Part shown: one piece after another, positions 21,588 to 31,993 of the stretch
Position numbering within the stretch: the first letter of the stretch is position 1
How the letters are laid out: the number at the start of each line of letters is the position of its first letter
Source: Semisulcospira habei
Lineage: Eukaryota; Mollusca; Gastropoda; Semisulcospiridae
Assembly (NCBI GenBank): GCA_036245525.1
Contig: BTPG01000004.1
Span: 208,346,952-208,410,951 of the forward strand
Direction of reading: 5' to 3'
DNA length: 64,000 nt
Position numbers and translations under genes: made by a program
The notes under the pieces: model-generated
Databases searched by the model: none
What the model was told of the DNA's origin: nothing
The model's input: the letters and a program-made list of their open reading frames with translations, nothing else

Positions 21588-21678
21588 TTAACCCTTTGGC
21601 TGTCGGTAGCGCTTTTCTCGAGGTGATTCCTGAAGGAATCATCTCGAGAAAAAGCGCTACCGACAGCCAAAGGGTTAA
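21588..21678. mobile_element. TTAA MITE, family A
   Basis: TTAACCCTTTGGCTGTCGGT to CGACAGCCAAAGGGTTAA, with the stem segment CTCGAG on both arms. Ends 136 nt upstream of exon version c. Confidence 0.9.
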
Positions 21679-21814
21679 AGGTTCTTGCTGGGTACTTTTC
21701 ATTGAGCACATTCAGGACGGACGCCAAGAACAACATGGGTGTGCTGGTCAGCCCACATCTGTGCTTGTTGGTGTGTTTGTTGATGTTGTGCATGTTGTTG
21801 TTTGTGTTTGGCAG

Positions 21815-21921
21815 GAGAGGGAAAAGCGCTACATGTTACCGTTAGAGGGATTACGAGTAAGAGATCTGGACAATAAGATTTTTTCCAAACATGTTTTTGC
21901 TCTCTACAACCCCGATACCAG
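21815..21921 (+). CDS. DNM: Dynamin PH-domain alternative exon, version c
   Basis: 107 nt (35 codons plus AG), acceptor TGTTTGGCAG, donor CCAG|GTAGGT. Begins EREKRYMLPLEGLRVRDLDN, then KIFSKHVFALYNPDT. One residue shorter than versions a and b in the variable loop; the SKHVFALYN end is the closest of the three to the vertebrate SSKHIFALFN text. Same phases as a and b. Together the three form a cluster of apparently mutually exclusive exons inside the lipid-binding domain. Confidence 0.95.
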
Positions 21922-22078
21922 GTAGGTACGAGGTGCAAAGGTCAGATCACAATCCATCACTCGTAACTGCTGTGAAGTGAGTGTGGGCTAACGAGTTTGA
22001 AAGAGGTAGTCTTTCTACTCATACATTTGATACGTACGGATGTAGCCGATGATTTTACTGGTTGTTTTACGAAGGTGT

Positions 22079-22600
22079 GTGTTGTGTGTGTGTGCGCGTG
22101 CATGTGTTGTGTGCATAACTATGTGAATACATATGTGTATGTGCATATGTAAATGTAAACTTGTTACCTGCGGAAAATTGTACCCCAACACCTGCCCAAC
22201 AGTAATTAATCAGTCCCAGCCCCCACACACCCACCTCCACACCCTTGAAACATCCCCCCCCCCCCCCCCCCTCGCCAACATCATCATAGAAATTGATTGT
22301 TTCCATTGAAGATTTCTTTTTTTCTTTGCGCTATTTCTGGCACATATTTTATAATATTTGATTCTATGTCCAAGTTTAAAACTAGAAAATGTTAACAGTA
22401 CAAGTTCATGTGTAACGTGAAACAACCAGTAAAATCACTGTCTAATCTGTGTAATCCACACTTGATTGTACACATTTTGTGTACTGCTGCTTAGAGCACC
22501 TTTTTAACGTATCTGCTTGGCTATGGGCTGGTGGGAGGCATTTCTGTAAACAAATGGCGCTGTGCTGTGTTTCATCGACAAGTTATTGTCTTCTTCTCCC
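22079..22600 (+). other. Dynamin intron with low-complexity tracts
   Basis: GTGTGT-rich stretch 22077-22170 and C-run 22253-22272; nothing coding recognised. Confidence 0.5.
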
Positions 22601-22612
22601 ATTATTTGTGTT

Positions 22613-22704
22613 TTAACCCTTTGGCTGTTGGTAGTGCTTTTTGTCGCAGTGATTCCTGTAGGAGTCGCCATGACAAAAAGTGCTAGCGGCAGCCAAAGGG
22701 TTAA
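22613..22704. mobile_element. TTAA MITE, family A
   Basis: TTAACCCTTTGGCTGTTGGT / GGCAGCCAAAGGGTTAA; central stem with several mismatches. Confidence 0.8.
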
Positions 22705-22708
22705 TCAG

Positions 22709-22815
22709 TTTAACCCCTGAACTGTTGTTGACGATACCGCTCGGCGGAAAAAGATGTGTAGCTATTCATCGTTTTTGCCAAACAGCTTCGTCAGTAGCAG
22801 TCAAGGGGGTTTAAC
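22709..22815 (+). mobile_element. Possible TTAA MITE without long hairpin
   Basis: TTTAACCCCTGAACTG to CAGTCAAGGGGGTTTAA. The right TTAA is immediately reused by a family C-like left end (TTAACCCATTTCAACC) whose hairpin lies at 22845-22906. Confidence 0.5.
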
Positions 22816-23266
22816 CCATTTCAACCTACTCATGTATCGCTGTAGCAAAGTCATAGATCCTCATGAGCCTTCTTAGATGCTGGGCTCATGAGGATCCATA
22901 CCTCTTATTGCCCCCTTTTGCAGCTGTTTTTTATGTTTAATGAAGATATTGGATATTTAGTTTAGAGAAGCTCTCTACCTGCCATTTTCATCCATGTATC
23001 TCTCAGTATTTTGACGTGTAGTGACTTTTTTTTTATACTGGCCCTGACGAAATGTTCCAATATGTTGTTTGTATACGTGTGTAAACTGTGTAGTCGTCAC
23101 TTTACTTTAGTGTTTCGCTGATGCTTGCACGCTCCTGTAGTTAGCTGCATGTACCATGACTTCAAGCCTCTGGCCTGTCCGTTTCATCGTTTGTCTTTAG
23201 TTATGTCTGCCTGTACTGTCCGCAAGCATACTCCCCAGGAAATATTCCTCTAATCAAACAAGATGC

Positions 23267-23346
23267 AGGGAGTACACCACAAATACACTTCTATTCAAAC
23301 GAGAAGCATCTCATTTAAATAGAAGTGTACTTGAGGTGTACTCCCT
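23267..23346. repeat. Inverted repeat, ~80 bp
   Basis: AGGGAGTACACC..AATACACTTCTATT / AATAGAAGTGTACTTGAGGTGTACTCCCT. Confidence 0.75.
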
Positions 23347-23900
23347 GAGTGTGTCTGTTCAGGGAGTACACTGGCAAAGGGTACAGGAAATGGTTGCATT
23401 TTTTCTTATTGTTTTCTTTTCCATAGTTTGCTAATTTTTGTTTAACACTGTTCGTTTTTTCAGAGCTTGGCATCTGTTGAAGTCAGCAACGCAAATGATG
23501 AAAGAAAATTGCAAACATTAAATTTCCTAGTGGATACAATTGTTTTGCTAGTGCTAATTTGAAGGTACAAGTCGCCATAGCCGCAGATTTTCTTCACAGC
23601 ATGTTTTTTTTAAAATATGATTATGACTCGAATCTTATCATGTGCGCACTGCTCTGTATGCTCAAAAATGTTTCTGAATATTAAATTGAAAGATTACATC
23701 TGATAATGATTTTACCTCTCTCTCTCTTAAAAAATGTCACATTTGTAACTGTTTATTTCTACTGTATTTCTGTATAAAGAATTGAAAACTGCGAAAAAGT
23801 TTCAGCTGTGTTGCAGATGAGAGAAGTGCATGCTCAAGATCATTTGCTATGCAGCAGAACCTGTTTTGAACTACAAAACCTTATGAGAGACCCTCTGGCT
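23347..23900 (+). other. Dynamin intron, no gene seen
   Basis: AT-rich; carries a family F left end (CAGCAGAACCTGTTTTGA) near 23853. Confidence 0.45.
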
Positions 23901-24120
23901 CTAACCCAATACTGAGGCTAAAAGCTTCAAATTTGTACGCTGCCATATGCAAGCTACATTATAGTACTTACAGATAAGGATATAGACCAATGGCTTTAGT
24001 TCAAGGGTGGTGCCAGAATAGCTTGGCGCCTAGAGGCGCCAAGCTATTCTGGCACTACCCTTGAACTATTTTAGTCAAACTTATTTCACACACTGGTGTT
24101 TTCCGAATGATAAGGGTTAA
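23901..24120 (+). mobile_element. TTAA MITE, family B'
   Basis: Left CTAACCCAATACTGAGGC, right ATGATAAGGGTTAA; stem AAGGGTGGTGCCAGAATAGC / GCTATTCTGGCACTACCCTT with GGCGCC at the centre. Confidence 0.8.
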
Positions 24121-26760
24121 AGACTATTAGTTACCGGTAGGAGGCTCTCTCTCTTGGCTTTACTTCGCGAACGAAGATTTCATAGGAGTTGCCCACGACG
24201 TCTGCAGGCTTGTTCGTGGCTGCGGAGGCCAATCCGGGACAGGCAGGTTCAACCGCAGTGGCTGCAGGGGGAGGTATGGCCAGGGTTCTGAGTTGCGGCA
24301 TCTCTGTTTTTTCTCCTGAGCCGCTTGTCCTTAAGGCTAGCTCTGCGAGAGTCCTCAAAGGAGACAGCTGCCTTGTAAATGGTGGAGCGCCAGGTGTCAC
24401 GGTCCACAGCAAGCAAAGACCACTGGTGGTGGTCGATTTGGCAGGCACTAAGTGACTTCTTGAGACAGTCTTTGTATCTCTTCTTTGGTGCCCCTCTGTC
24501 ACGGTGTCCAGTAGCAAGCTCGCCGAACAGGGTGATCTTTGGTAGGCGATGATCCTCCATCCTGGAGACATGCCCCGCCCAGCGAAGCTGTGTCCGCAGC
24601 AGCAAAGCCTCGATGCTCCCAGTTTCAGCCTGTTCAAGGACCTCGATGTTGGTGACATGGTCACTCCAGTGAATGCCCAGGATGGTGCGCAGGCAGCGCT
24701 GGTGGAAGCGTTCGAGGAGTCGTAGTTGGCTGCAGTAGAGGGCCCAGGACTCGGAACCATACAGCAGGGTGGTGAGGACCACAGCTCTGTACACGCTGAT
24801 CTTGGTGCCTGTTTTCAGCTGTTGATTGTGCCACACCCGCTTGAAAAGTCGCCCGAAAGAGCTGTTCGCTTTTGCCAGCCTGCTGTCAAGCTCCTTGTCC
24901 AGCTTGGCGTCCGACGTGATAATGCAGCCAAGGTAAGTAAACTGGTGCACTGACTTTAGTTCAGACTCGCCAATGGTGATGTGAGGAGGGCGATACACTG
25001 TCTTGGGTGCCGGCTGATGGAGGACCTCTGTCTTTTTCAGACTGACCTCGAGTCCAAAGAGCTGGGCAGTGTCTGCGAAGCAGGACGTGATGCGCTGCAG
25101 GGCTCTCTCTGTGTGTGCAACGAGGGCAGCGTCATCAGCAAAAAGCAGCTCACGAATCAGTTGGTCTAGGGTTTTCGTGTGGGCCTGCAGTCGTCTGAGG
25201 TTGAACAGGCTGCCATCGAGACGATACCTGATGTACACTGCATCGTCATCATCGAGGTCCACTGTGGCCTGCTTCAACATCATGCTAAAAAAGATGGTGA
25301 AGAGGGTCGGTGCCAGCACGCAGCCCTGCCTTACGCCGTTTAGAATAGGGAATGGTTCTGAGAGGTCATTGTTGAGTCTGACCTGGCCTTGCTGGTCCTC
25401 GTGTAGCTGGACAATCATGCTGAGGAACTTTGGGGGGACAGCCAAGTCGCTCCAGGATCTGCCACATGCCTTGCCTGCTCACAGTGTCGAACGCTTTTGT
25501 TAGTTCGACAAATGTTACGTACAGACCTTTGTTCTGCTCGCGGCACTTCTCCTGAAGCTGTCTCAGCACAAAGACCATATCGGTGGTGCTCCTGTTTGCT
25601 CTGAAGCCACACTGGCCCTCTGGGAGGTGGTCTTCAGCGATGGCAGGTACCAGCCGATTCAGGAGCAGCCTTGCAAGAATTTTCCCAGCAATGGACAGCA
25701 GGGTAATTCCCCGATAGTTGGAACAGTCAGACTTCTCGCCTTTGTTCTTGTACAGGGTGATAACGACAGCATCACGGAGATCCTTTGGTAGTGTTCCTTC
25801 CTCCCAGCAGCAGAGAAAGAGGTCATGGAGCTTGTTGTGCAGTGCTGTGCCTCCATGTTTCCAGATCTCTGGCGGTATTCCATCAATGCCTGCTGCTTTG
25901 CCACTCTTGAGCTGGTGGATGGCTGTGAGGGTCTCTTCAGCGGTGGGCGGTTCATCCAATTCAACCTTTACTGGGAGTTGTGGGATTTGTAGGACGACTG
26001 CTTCTTGAACAGTGCGCTCAGCGCTGAAGAGGCTCTGAAAGTACTCCGACCAGCGGTTCAAGATGGAGGTATTATCTGTGAGGAGTGCCTGGCCATTCGC
26101 GCTTCGCAGGGGACTTTGTACCAGGTGCCTGGGGCCATACACTGCTTTCAGTGCTTCGTAGAAGCCCCTGTAGTCACCATTGTCAGCGCAAAGCTGGGTC
26201 CTCTGTGCAAGTCTGGTCCACCACTCATTCTGGAGATCTCTGAGCTTGCACTGGAGACTGCTGCAGACGAGGCGGAAGGCAGACTTCTTCACAGGGCAGG
26301 AAGGCTGGGCTAGGTGGGCCTGATGGGCGGCTCTTTTTTTTGCTAGGTGTTCCTGGATCTCAACATCGTTTTCGTCAAACCAGTCTTTGTTCTTCTTTCT
26401 AGCGAAACCCAAGACTTCTGCAGAGGATTTTGCAATAGCAGTTTTCAGTTGTTCCCAGAGTGTTTCAGGGGAGGAGTCTGCTGGGTCCTCTGTGTCTTTG
26501 AGCCTGCACTGTAAATCTGTCTGAAAGGCAGCTTTCACGTCGTCACGCTGAAGGCTGGCAACATCAAGCTTTTTCTTGGGGGGCCCCCATTTCTTGGGTT
26601 TTGGCTTGACATGGAGCCTGAGTTTGCAGCGGACAAGGCGGTGGTCAGTGTGGCACTCTGCGCTGGGCATCACTCTGGTGAGGAGGACATCACTGCGGTC
26701 CCTCTGACGCACTAGGACATAGTCGATAAGGACAAGGTCAGTCTGATATAAAACCTACGA
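24121..26760 (-). pseudogene. Non-LTR retrotransposon (LINE), 5'-truncated, minus strand
   Basis: Read on the minus strand from about 26750. It begins inside the APE endonuclease end (LIDYVLV..TDHRLVRCKL). An RT domain follows: AGIDGIPPEIWKHGG, NYRGITLLSIAGKI, QCGFRANRSTTDMVF, FVELTKAFDTV, GVRQGCVLAP, then LLFADDAAL. The C-terminal part holds RWAGHVSRMEDHRLPK and RGAPKKRYKD, common in animal LINEs. A frameshift near 25440 splits the RT. The first catalytic box reads FVELTKAFD where Asp is expected in place of the Glu. Truncated and broken, so inactive. It directly abuts the family B' MITE on its 3' side. Clade not assigned. Confidence 0.9.
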
Positions 26761-26829
26761 CCCGAGGACCTCGATGCCACCGTCCCAGCTTGCTAGGCCA
26801 TGGCAGACGAACCAAGGGTTTAAAGGGCG

Positions 26830-27145
26830 GTAGGAGGCACTAGCTACGTAAATGATGGTCTTTAATGCCCTAGAAGACTTCCAACAAGAGGGCATCTGTC
26901 TTTTAACCCTTATCATTCAGAATACACCAGTGTGTGAAGTAAGTTTGACCAAAATAGTTCAAGGGTAGTGCCAGAATATAGGCGCCAAGCTATTCTGGCA
27001 CTACCCTTGAACTAAAGCCATATCTATATCCTTATCGGTAAGTACTATAATGTAGCTTGCATATGGCAGTGTACAAATGTGAAGCTTTTAGCCTGAGTAT
27101 GATATGGGTTAAGTCACGTTTTTCTTGCAAAATAGGTGGCGTTTA
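26830..27145 (+). mobile_element. Family F MITE remnant split by a family B' MITE
   Basis: AAATGATGGTCTTTAATG near 26850 and CACAGGTTCTGCTG near 27135 are family F parts. At the position corresponding to CTGTCTTTCAAGACC of the copy at 13868, a TTAA-bounded element is inserted. Confidence 0.65.
26903..27112 (-). mobile_element. TTAA MITE, family B', inverted
   Basis: TTAACCCTTATCATTCAGAA to GAGTATGATATGGGTTAA; stem TTCAAGGGTAGTGCCAGAAT / ATTCTGGCACTACCCTTGAA with only a short loop. Confidence 0.85.
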
Positions 27146-27384
27146 CACAGGTTCTGCTGTTTTAGGATTGTTGTCAGGTGCTTGTGCCAGTCAGCATCAT
27201 TGAAAACTAACGATGAATTTGGATTGCAAGCCCATTTAATACATATACTAACGTACGATACATTTTCTGCCTCACGTTATGTGGCTCTGACTGATATAAC
27301 GTTGTGTCAGACATACATGTCTGATTGTATTTACCGCCATATATATATATGTCTAGATCAAGAAATAATATACACAACAGTTGG

Positions 27385-27580
27385 TTAACCCATTTAACCC
27401 CACGGCCGCGTTTCCTAAACGACTATGTACCAGTTGCAGGAGATGGATTGACCATGATAATTCAAGGGTAATGCAAGATTAGCTTGGTGCCTTAAAGGTG
27501 CCAAGCTAATCTGCCACTAGCCTTGAATTATCATGGTCAATCCACAATCTATCTCCTGCTGTAGGGGCTAAATGGGTTAA
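27385..27580 (+). mobile_element. TTAA MITE, family B
   Basis: TTAACCCATTTAACCCC to GGGGCTAAATGGGTTAA; stem with CATGATAATTCAAGGGTA / TAGCCTTGAATTATCATG. Confidence 0.85.
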
Positions 27581-27615
27581 TTTTAATTGAAAGCATTGTC
27601 TAGTTTTCAGATGTA

Positions 27616-27829
27616 TTAACCCATTCAGCCCTGACGCACTACAGCAGGAGATGTGTCGACCATGATAATTCAAGAGTAGTGCCAGATTAGCTTGGCGCCT
27701 GTCGGCGCCAAGCTAATCTGGCACTACCCTTGAATTATTTTGGTCAATCCATCTCCTGCAACAGGTGCATAGTCGTTGGATGACGCCCCAAAAATTTGGG
27801 AAATACGTGCGCTGGGCTGAATGAGTTAA
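27616..27829 (+). mobile_element. TTAA MITE, family B
   Basis: TTAACCCATTCAGCCCTGAC to GGGCTGAATGAGTTAA; stem AGTGCCAGATTAGCTTGGCG / CGCCAAGCTAATCTGGCACT, perfect around the centre. Confidence 0.9.
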
Positions 27830-28267
27830 TCCAGGGCATATAAAATGCACAGAAATCCCAAGAAAGACAGAAACACGCTTAACCCAGGATAACCCAAAAT
27901 ATGAATACATTTTGTTGTAATTGATTTTTCTAAGCATGTTCTGTTCTTTGCTAGGAATTTCTTTAGCACTCTTATGTGTGAATTGAATAATAACATTAAC
28001 ACATTCATGATGTGCTGCATGCAGATCCATTACGAACAGCTGTGTGTCTGTGTCCAGTACACTTTGAATGAGTACAACAGTATTTAGATGATGCATATAT
28101 ACAGCAATTTATTCCAAGTTGCAAGCAGCACTGGTGGCTGCATGCACAAGGGAATTAACTCATTCAAGAGGGCCTGCATCAACAGCTGCGGAAGCGTCGT
28201 ATAGCATTGCTGCAGGCAACGTTATTTGACACTTTCACAGCTGTTGTTGCGTGGTCCCTTGACTAGG
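27830..28267 (+). other. Dynamin intron, no gene seen
   Basis: No recognisable gene; a half hairpin of family P type (CACTGGTGGCTGCATGCAC) near 28128. Confidence 0.45.
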
Positions 28268-28490
28268 TTAACCCCTATCATACTGAGGCTATAAGCTTCA
28301 AATTTGTACACTGCCACATGCAAGCTATATTATAGTACTTACAGATACGGATATAAACCAATGCTTTAGTTCAAGGGTGGTGCCAGAATAGCTTGGCACC
28401 TAGAGGCACCAAGCTATTCTGGCACTACCCTTGAACTATTTTAGTCAAACTTGTTTCACACACTGGTGTATTCCGAATGATAAGGGTTAA
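28268..28490 (+). mobile_element. TTAA MITE, family B', full copy
   Basis: TTAACCCCTATCATACTGAG to CCGAATGATAAGGGTTAA, stem AAGGGTGGTGCCAGAATAGC / GCTATTCTGGCACTACCCTT. The best intact example of the family. Ends 94 nt upstream of the dynamin exon at 28585. Confidence 0.9.
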
Positions 28491-28584
28491 TCTACACTCC
28501 ATAGATATTACAGTTATACAAATAAAATACTATGTGAATGCATTTACTTTCCTTGAAATCTAATTACTGTTTTTTCTTTGGCAG

Positions 28585-28711
28585 AAATGTGTACAAGGAC
28601 TACAAGCAGCTGGAGTTGTCGGCTGACTCGCAAGATGACGTCGACAGCTGGAAGGCCTCATTTCTGCGTGCGGGGGTGTATCCAGAACGCAGCCAAGAGG
28701 AGGGATCCACT
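28585..28711 (+). CDS. DNM: Dynamin exon: end of PH domain
   Basis: 127 nt, acceptor TTTGGCAG, donor ACT|GTAAGT. One base completes the Arg left by any of the three alternative exons, followed by 42 codons: [20 protein letters not shown], then [22 protein letters not shown]. It contains the C-terminal PH helix ([18 protein letters not shown]), very close to vertebrate dynamins. It ends in phase 0 and joins 30790. Confidence 0.97.
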
Positions 28712-29268
28712 GTAAGTGGACAATGCTTTAAACCGTGTGGCAACTCTTGACCACTTCAGCCTTAACAGCAACACATTACAAGAAGATTTAGATCAAACGT
28801 AATAATAATGATAATACAGTGCATTATATAGGTGCTTTATCGCAGTTACGAATCTGCTCAAAGTGCCACCACAAGCTGAACCCAACAAGCACGGTCGCGT
28901 GACACGTGTTTGTTCACTCACTCTTTAAACGTGAACATAGTGCATTCACCATCAGGCAAGCTCCAATGAGATACTGAAATTTTGATAATTTAAGTACCAG
29001 AAAAGCTGTGGGCCATAGCCCTTTGGCTGTCGGCAGTGCACCTTGTCACAATTTCCTACGGAAACTGATGTTTTACTTGCACCAGACGCAGTTAGGGGTT
29101 CATCTTAAACTGTGTGCGTGAACACAAATTATCCATGCCCCCAACCTCTCCCCCCCAAAAAAAAAAACCCCAAACAAACAAACAAGCAAACAAAAAAAAC
29201 AACAAAACAACATTAATCGCAACTCTTGTGTCTGTATACACTATACCAGTCTGTGGAGATGGATGAAC
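28712..29268 (+). other. Dynamin intron, no gene seen
   Basis: A degenerate family A hairpin half (CCCTTTGGCTGTCGGCAGTG) near 29018 and an A/C-rich stretch 29144-29212. Confidence 0.5.
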
Positions 29269-29274
29269 CATGAC

Positions 29275-30588
29275 CAGACCTGTTTACCTTCCGATTTGAG
29301 CAGGAGATTCTCGCGATTTCATTAGCCATTTCCCGTTCTTCCGCTCAAAGCTTCGATTTCCCGCTTCTGCCGTTTTCATTCTTCCGAAATTTTCCTCAGA
29401 AGAATGTCTTCACTGCAATCACTCATACGTAAGCTGAACGCTTTGATAGGGTCTCGTAAATATTAGGCGGCGCCTGCTACTGTCATAGCCCGACTTTGCC
29501 CATATATACATCTGCGGGCGCCTACCAATTGAAAAACGCAAGGGAGTTAATTTCCTGTGATGGCGCTTCTCATTGGAAAATGGCAGCACCAGCGATGATA
29601 GCAGAATCAGAATGCATGAAACAACAGACTCCGATTCAGATTCTGACAAAAATGACTCTGCCAAACCTATAGCCAAGAAGAAGAAGTACGTACAGAAATT
29701 TAAGAAGCGTTATTCCAAGGATTTTCCTGCGATTATTTCTTCTTCAAAAGGAGAGGACACGGCTTTCTGCACAATGTGCAACTTTCATTTCAAAATTGGC
29801 CACGGCGGACAGAATGACATAAAGCGGCATGTAAAGTCACAAGGGCATGAAGGAAACGCTTCGTCGCGTGGTAGTGGACGTATCACAAATTTCTTTCGAG
29901 AATTACGACCCGTTGAAAAAGAAGAAAAATGCAGATTGGATTTGGATATTATGAGAGCAGAGGCTACAATGTGTCGTGTAATTGTGGACTGCAACTTGCC
30001 TTTGGCCACGGCTGACAAGCTGACGAAGTCGTTGCAGTACATGTTCCCAGACAGCAAAATAGCAGCAGGTACATTTCAATTCATTTTTCGGGGGATTAGA
30101 TGGTGGTCTGTTCAAGGAATTGTCTCTGGTGATGAGGGGCATTCTAACAATACCCCACAGCAGTGCACATTGCGAGAGAGTTTTCTCAACAGTCAGAAAG
30201 AACCGTACAAGCCAGAGATCAAGTCTTGCAGACTCAACACTTAAGTCACTTCTGGTCCTCAAGACCAGTCCTTGTGATGTGGTGGATTCAGTCATGAATT
30301 TATCTGAAGAGTCTCTCATCAAGCTGAAGAGTGCCTATTGTCGCAGTCTGAAAAAATAACTAAATAAGTTAAACTCTTTGTGTACTTCTGTGACTTTTGA
30401 CACTTTAGATACAGTATTTTAACTTCAGTATACATGTATTTTAAAACATAAAAAAGGTTTGCTAAAATATTCTTTGTGAAGCAGTAAACCGGTCAGTTTG
30501 ACGTAGTGATCTTCTGGTCTGTTACCCAAATCTTCTGGTTTTGTTGACCATGTCTACTGGACAAACAAATTGGGGGTAAACAGGTCTG
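29275..30588 (+). mobile_element. hAT-type DNA transposon, internally deleted
   Basis: Perfect 14-bp terminal inverted repeats CAGACCTGTTTACC (29275-29288) and GGTAAACAGGTCTG (30575-30588). The hexamer CATGAC flanks both ends (29269-29274, 30589-30594). The host site is the arm of a family B MITE, whose sequence becomes continuous (GGATGAACCATGACATTTCAAGGG) once the element is removed. The interior carries a BED-like zinc-finger part and the hAT C-terminal dimerisation part without the catalytic core. Confidence 0.9.
29573..30359 (+). pseudogene. hAT transposase remnant: BED-like zinc finger plus C-terminal dimerisation region
   Basis: The first frame (29573-30244) has an acidic/Ser N-terminus, a Lys-rich patch (AKKKKYVQKFKKRY) and a zinc finger FCTMCNFHFKIGHGGQNDIK with a following H..SQGH. 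The second frame (30120-30359, another register) has TIPHSSAHCERVFSTVRKNR and TLKSLLVLK, the hAT dimerisation signature, and ends in a stop at 30357. The DDE catalytic middle is missing between about 30060 and 30120, so no active transposase. Confidence 0.8.
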
Positions 30589-30672
30589 CATGACATTTCA
30601 AGGGTAGTGCCAGATCAGCTTGGTGCCTTCCAGGCACCAAGCTAATCTTGCACTACTCTTGAACTGTCATGG
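30589..30672 (+). mobile_element. Right part of a family B MITE interrupted by hAT
   Basis: TTCAAGGGTAGTGCCAGATC / CTTGCACTACTCTTGAA stem. The left part (GGAGATGGATGAACCATGAC) is at 29255-29274. Confidence 0.8.
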
Positions 30673-30789
30673 CTGTTTGTGAAAAAATCTTTAATAATCC
30701 TTTAAGAATACTAAATGAAAATTACGATTTTCTGTAAAGCAGTCAGGTGTCTGTGCTGCCACATTCACTGAGATTTTCATCGGTTACAG

Positions 30790-30936
30790 ACCAAGGACGA
30801 CTACTCCTCCATGGATCCCCAGTTGGAGCGGCAAGTGGAGACAATTAGAAACCTGGTTGATTCGTACATGAAGATTATCAACAAGACGCAGCGCGACCTC
30901 ATTCCCAAAACCATCATGCACATCATCGTGAAGAAT
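30790..30936 (+). CDS. DNM: Dynamin exon: start of GED
   Basis: 49 codons, phase 0/0, acceptor GGTTACAG, donor AAT|GTAAGA. Reads [20 protein letters not shown], then [20 protein letters not shown] and TIMHIIVKN. This is the GTPase effector domain, which folds into the stalk/bundle-signalling element and controls assembly-stimulated GTP hydrolysis. The matching vertebrate text [20 protein letters not shown] is almost identical. The following residues come from one of two alternative exons. Confidence 0.97.
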
Positions 30937-31154
30937 GTAAGACCCAATCGAATCAAGTTTTCTTTTGGCTTGACTTTTTTCAACTCCCAACAGTATGACC
31001 CAACAGTCCGACAAGATAATTATTAGTAGCCTTCATAAACCGTGTGATGTTTTCATTGTCTTTTTAAATTCTGCCCTCAGAAGACAGTAAGACGATACAA
31101 ATCGTGCATTTCACAAAAATGGACTTACTGTCTTTTTGTCTTCATTGAGCAGAG

Positions 31155-31299
31155 TTAACCCTTTGGCTGTCGTTTCGGGGGGATTTATTTTTTTATAATC
31201 ATCGCGACAAAAACCGCTACCAACAACCAATGGCTGTTGGTAGTGGTTTTTGTGGCGATGATTCCTGTAGGAAAACCGCTACCAACAGCAAAGGGTTAA
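31155..31299. mobile_element. Two abutting family A hairpin units
   Basis: TTAACCCTTTGGCTGTCG..AACCAATGGCTGTTGG..CAACAGCAAAGGGTTAA: a partial unit joined to a second one in the same TTAA-bounded block. Confidence 0.7.
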
Positions 31300-31376
31300 G
31301 GTAGGCAGGTCTACTGTGGATGAATTCCATTATGCTGTAGGTATCAGTAAGTGTAACTAGGTTTTTGATGTCTTAT

Positions 31377-31590
31377 TTAACTCATTCTACCCCAGACACA
31401 CAACAGCAAGATAAGGATCGACCATGATAGTTCAAGGGTGATGCCAGAATAGCTTGGCGCCTATGGGCGCCAAGCTATTCTGGCATCACCCTTGAACTAT
31501 CATGGTCGATCTGTGTCTTGCACTTCAATGCAGTCTTCAGAGGACAACAGCAAAATTTTTGGATTTCGGTGTTGGGGTAGAATGAGTTAA
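31377..31590 (+). mobile_element. TTAA MITE, family B'' (CTCATTCTACCCC ends)
   Basis: TTAACTCATTCTACCCCAG to GGGGTAGAATGAGTTAA. Long stem GATCGACCATGATAGTTCAA..GGCGCC with near-perfect complement. Almost identical to 32573-32787. Confidence 0.9.
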
Positions 31591-31671
31591 GTAAGTGTTG
31601 TTGTTTTTTTATTACACACTGTAGGCCTGCTCATCTTATGTTATTAGTGTCCTTGTTACGCTATTTTGATT

Positions 31672-31763
31672 TGAACCCTTGGGCAGTCGGTAGTGGTTTT
31701 TGTCGCAATGATTCCTGAAGGAATCATTGCGACAGAAATCGCTACCGACAGCCAAAGGGTTAA
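31672..31763. mobile_element. TTAA MITE, family A
   Basis: TGAACCCTTGGGCAGTCGGT / ACCGACAGCCAAAGGGTTAA, with TTGTCGCAATGATTCCT / AGGAATCATTGCGACA at the centre. Confidence 0.85.
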
Positions 31764-31779
31764 CACTTATGAAATAAGA

Positions 31780-31993
31780 TTAACCCATTCAGCCCTGATG
31801 CACTACAGCAGGAGATGGGTCGACCATGATAATTCAAGGGCAGTGCCAGATTAGCTTGGCGCCATCAGGCGCCAAGCTAATCTGGCACTGCCCTTGAATT
31901 ATCATGGTCGATCCATCTCCTGCAACTGGTGCATAGTCATTAGATGACGCCTCCCAAATTTGCGAAATACGGCTGTCGGGCTGAATGAGTTGA
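31780..31993 (+). mobile_element. TTAA MITE, family B
   Basis: TTAACCCATTCAGCCCTGAT to GGGCTGAATGAGTTGA; stem about 50 bp per arm including ATAATTCAAGGGCAGTGCCA / TGGCACTGCCCTTGAATTAT. The CAGTGCC variant is present on both arms. Confidence 0.9.
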
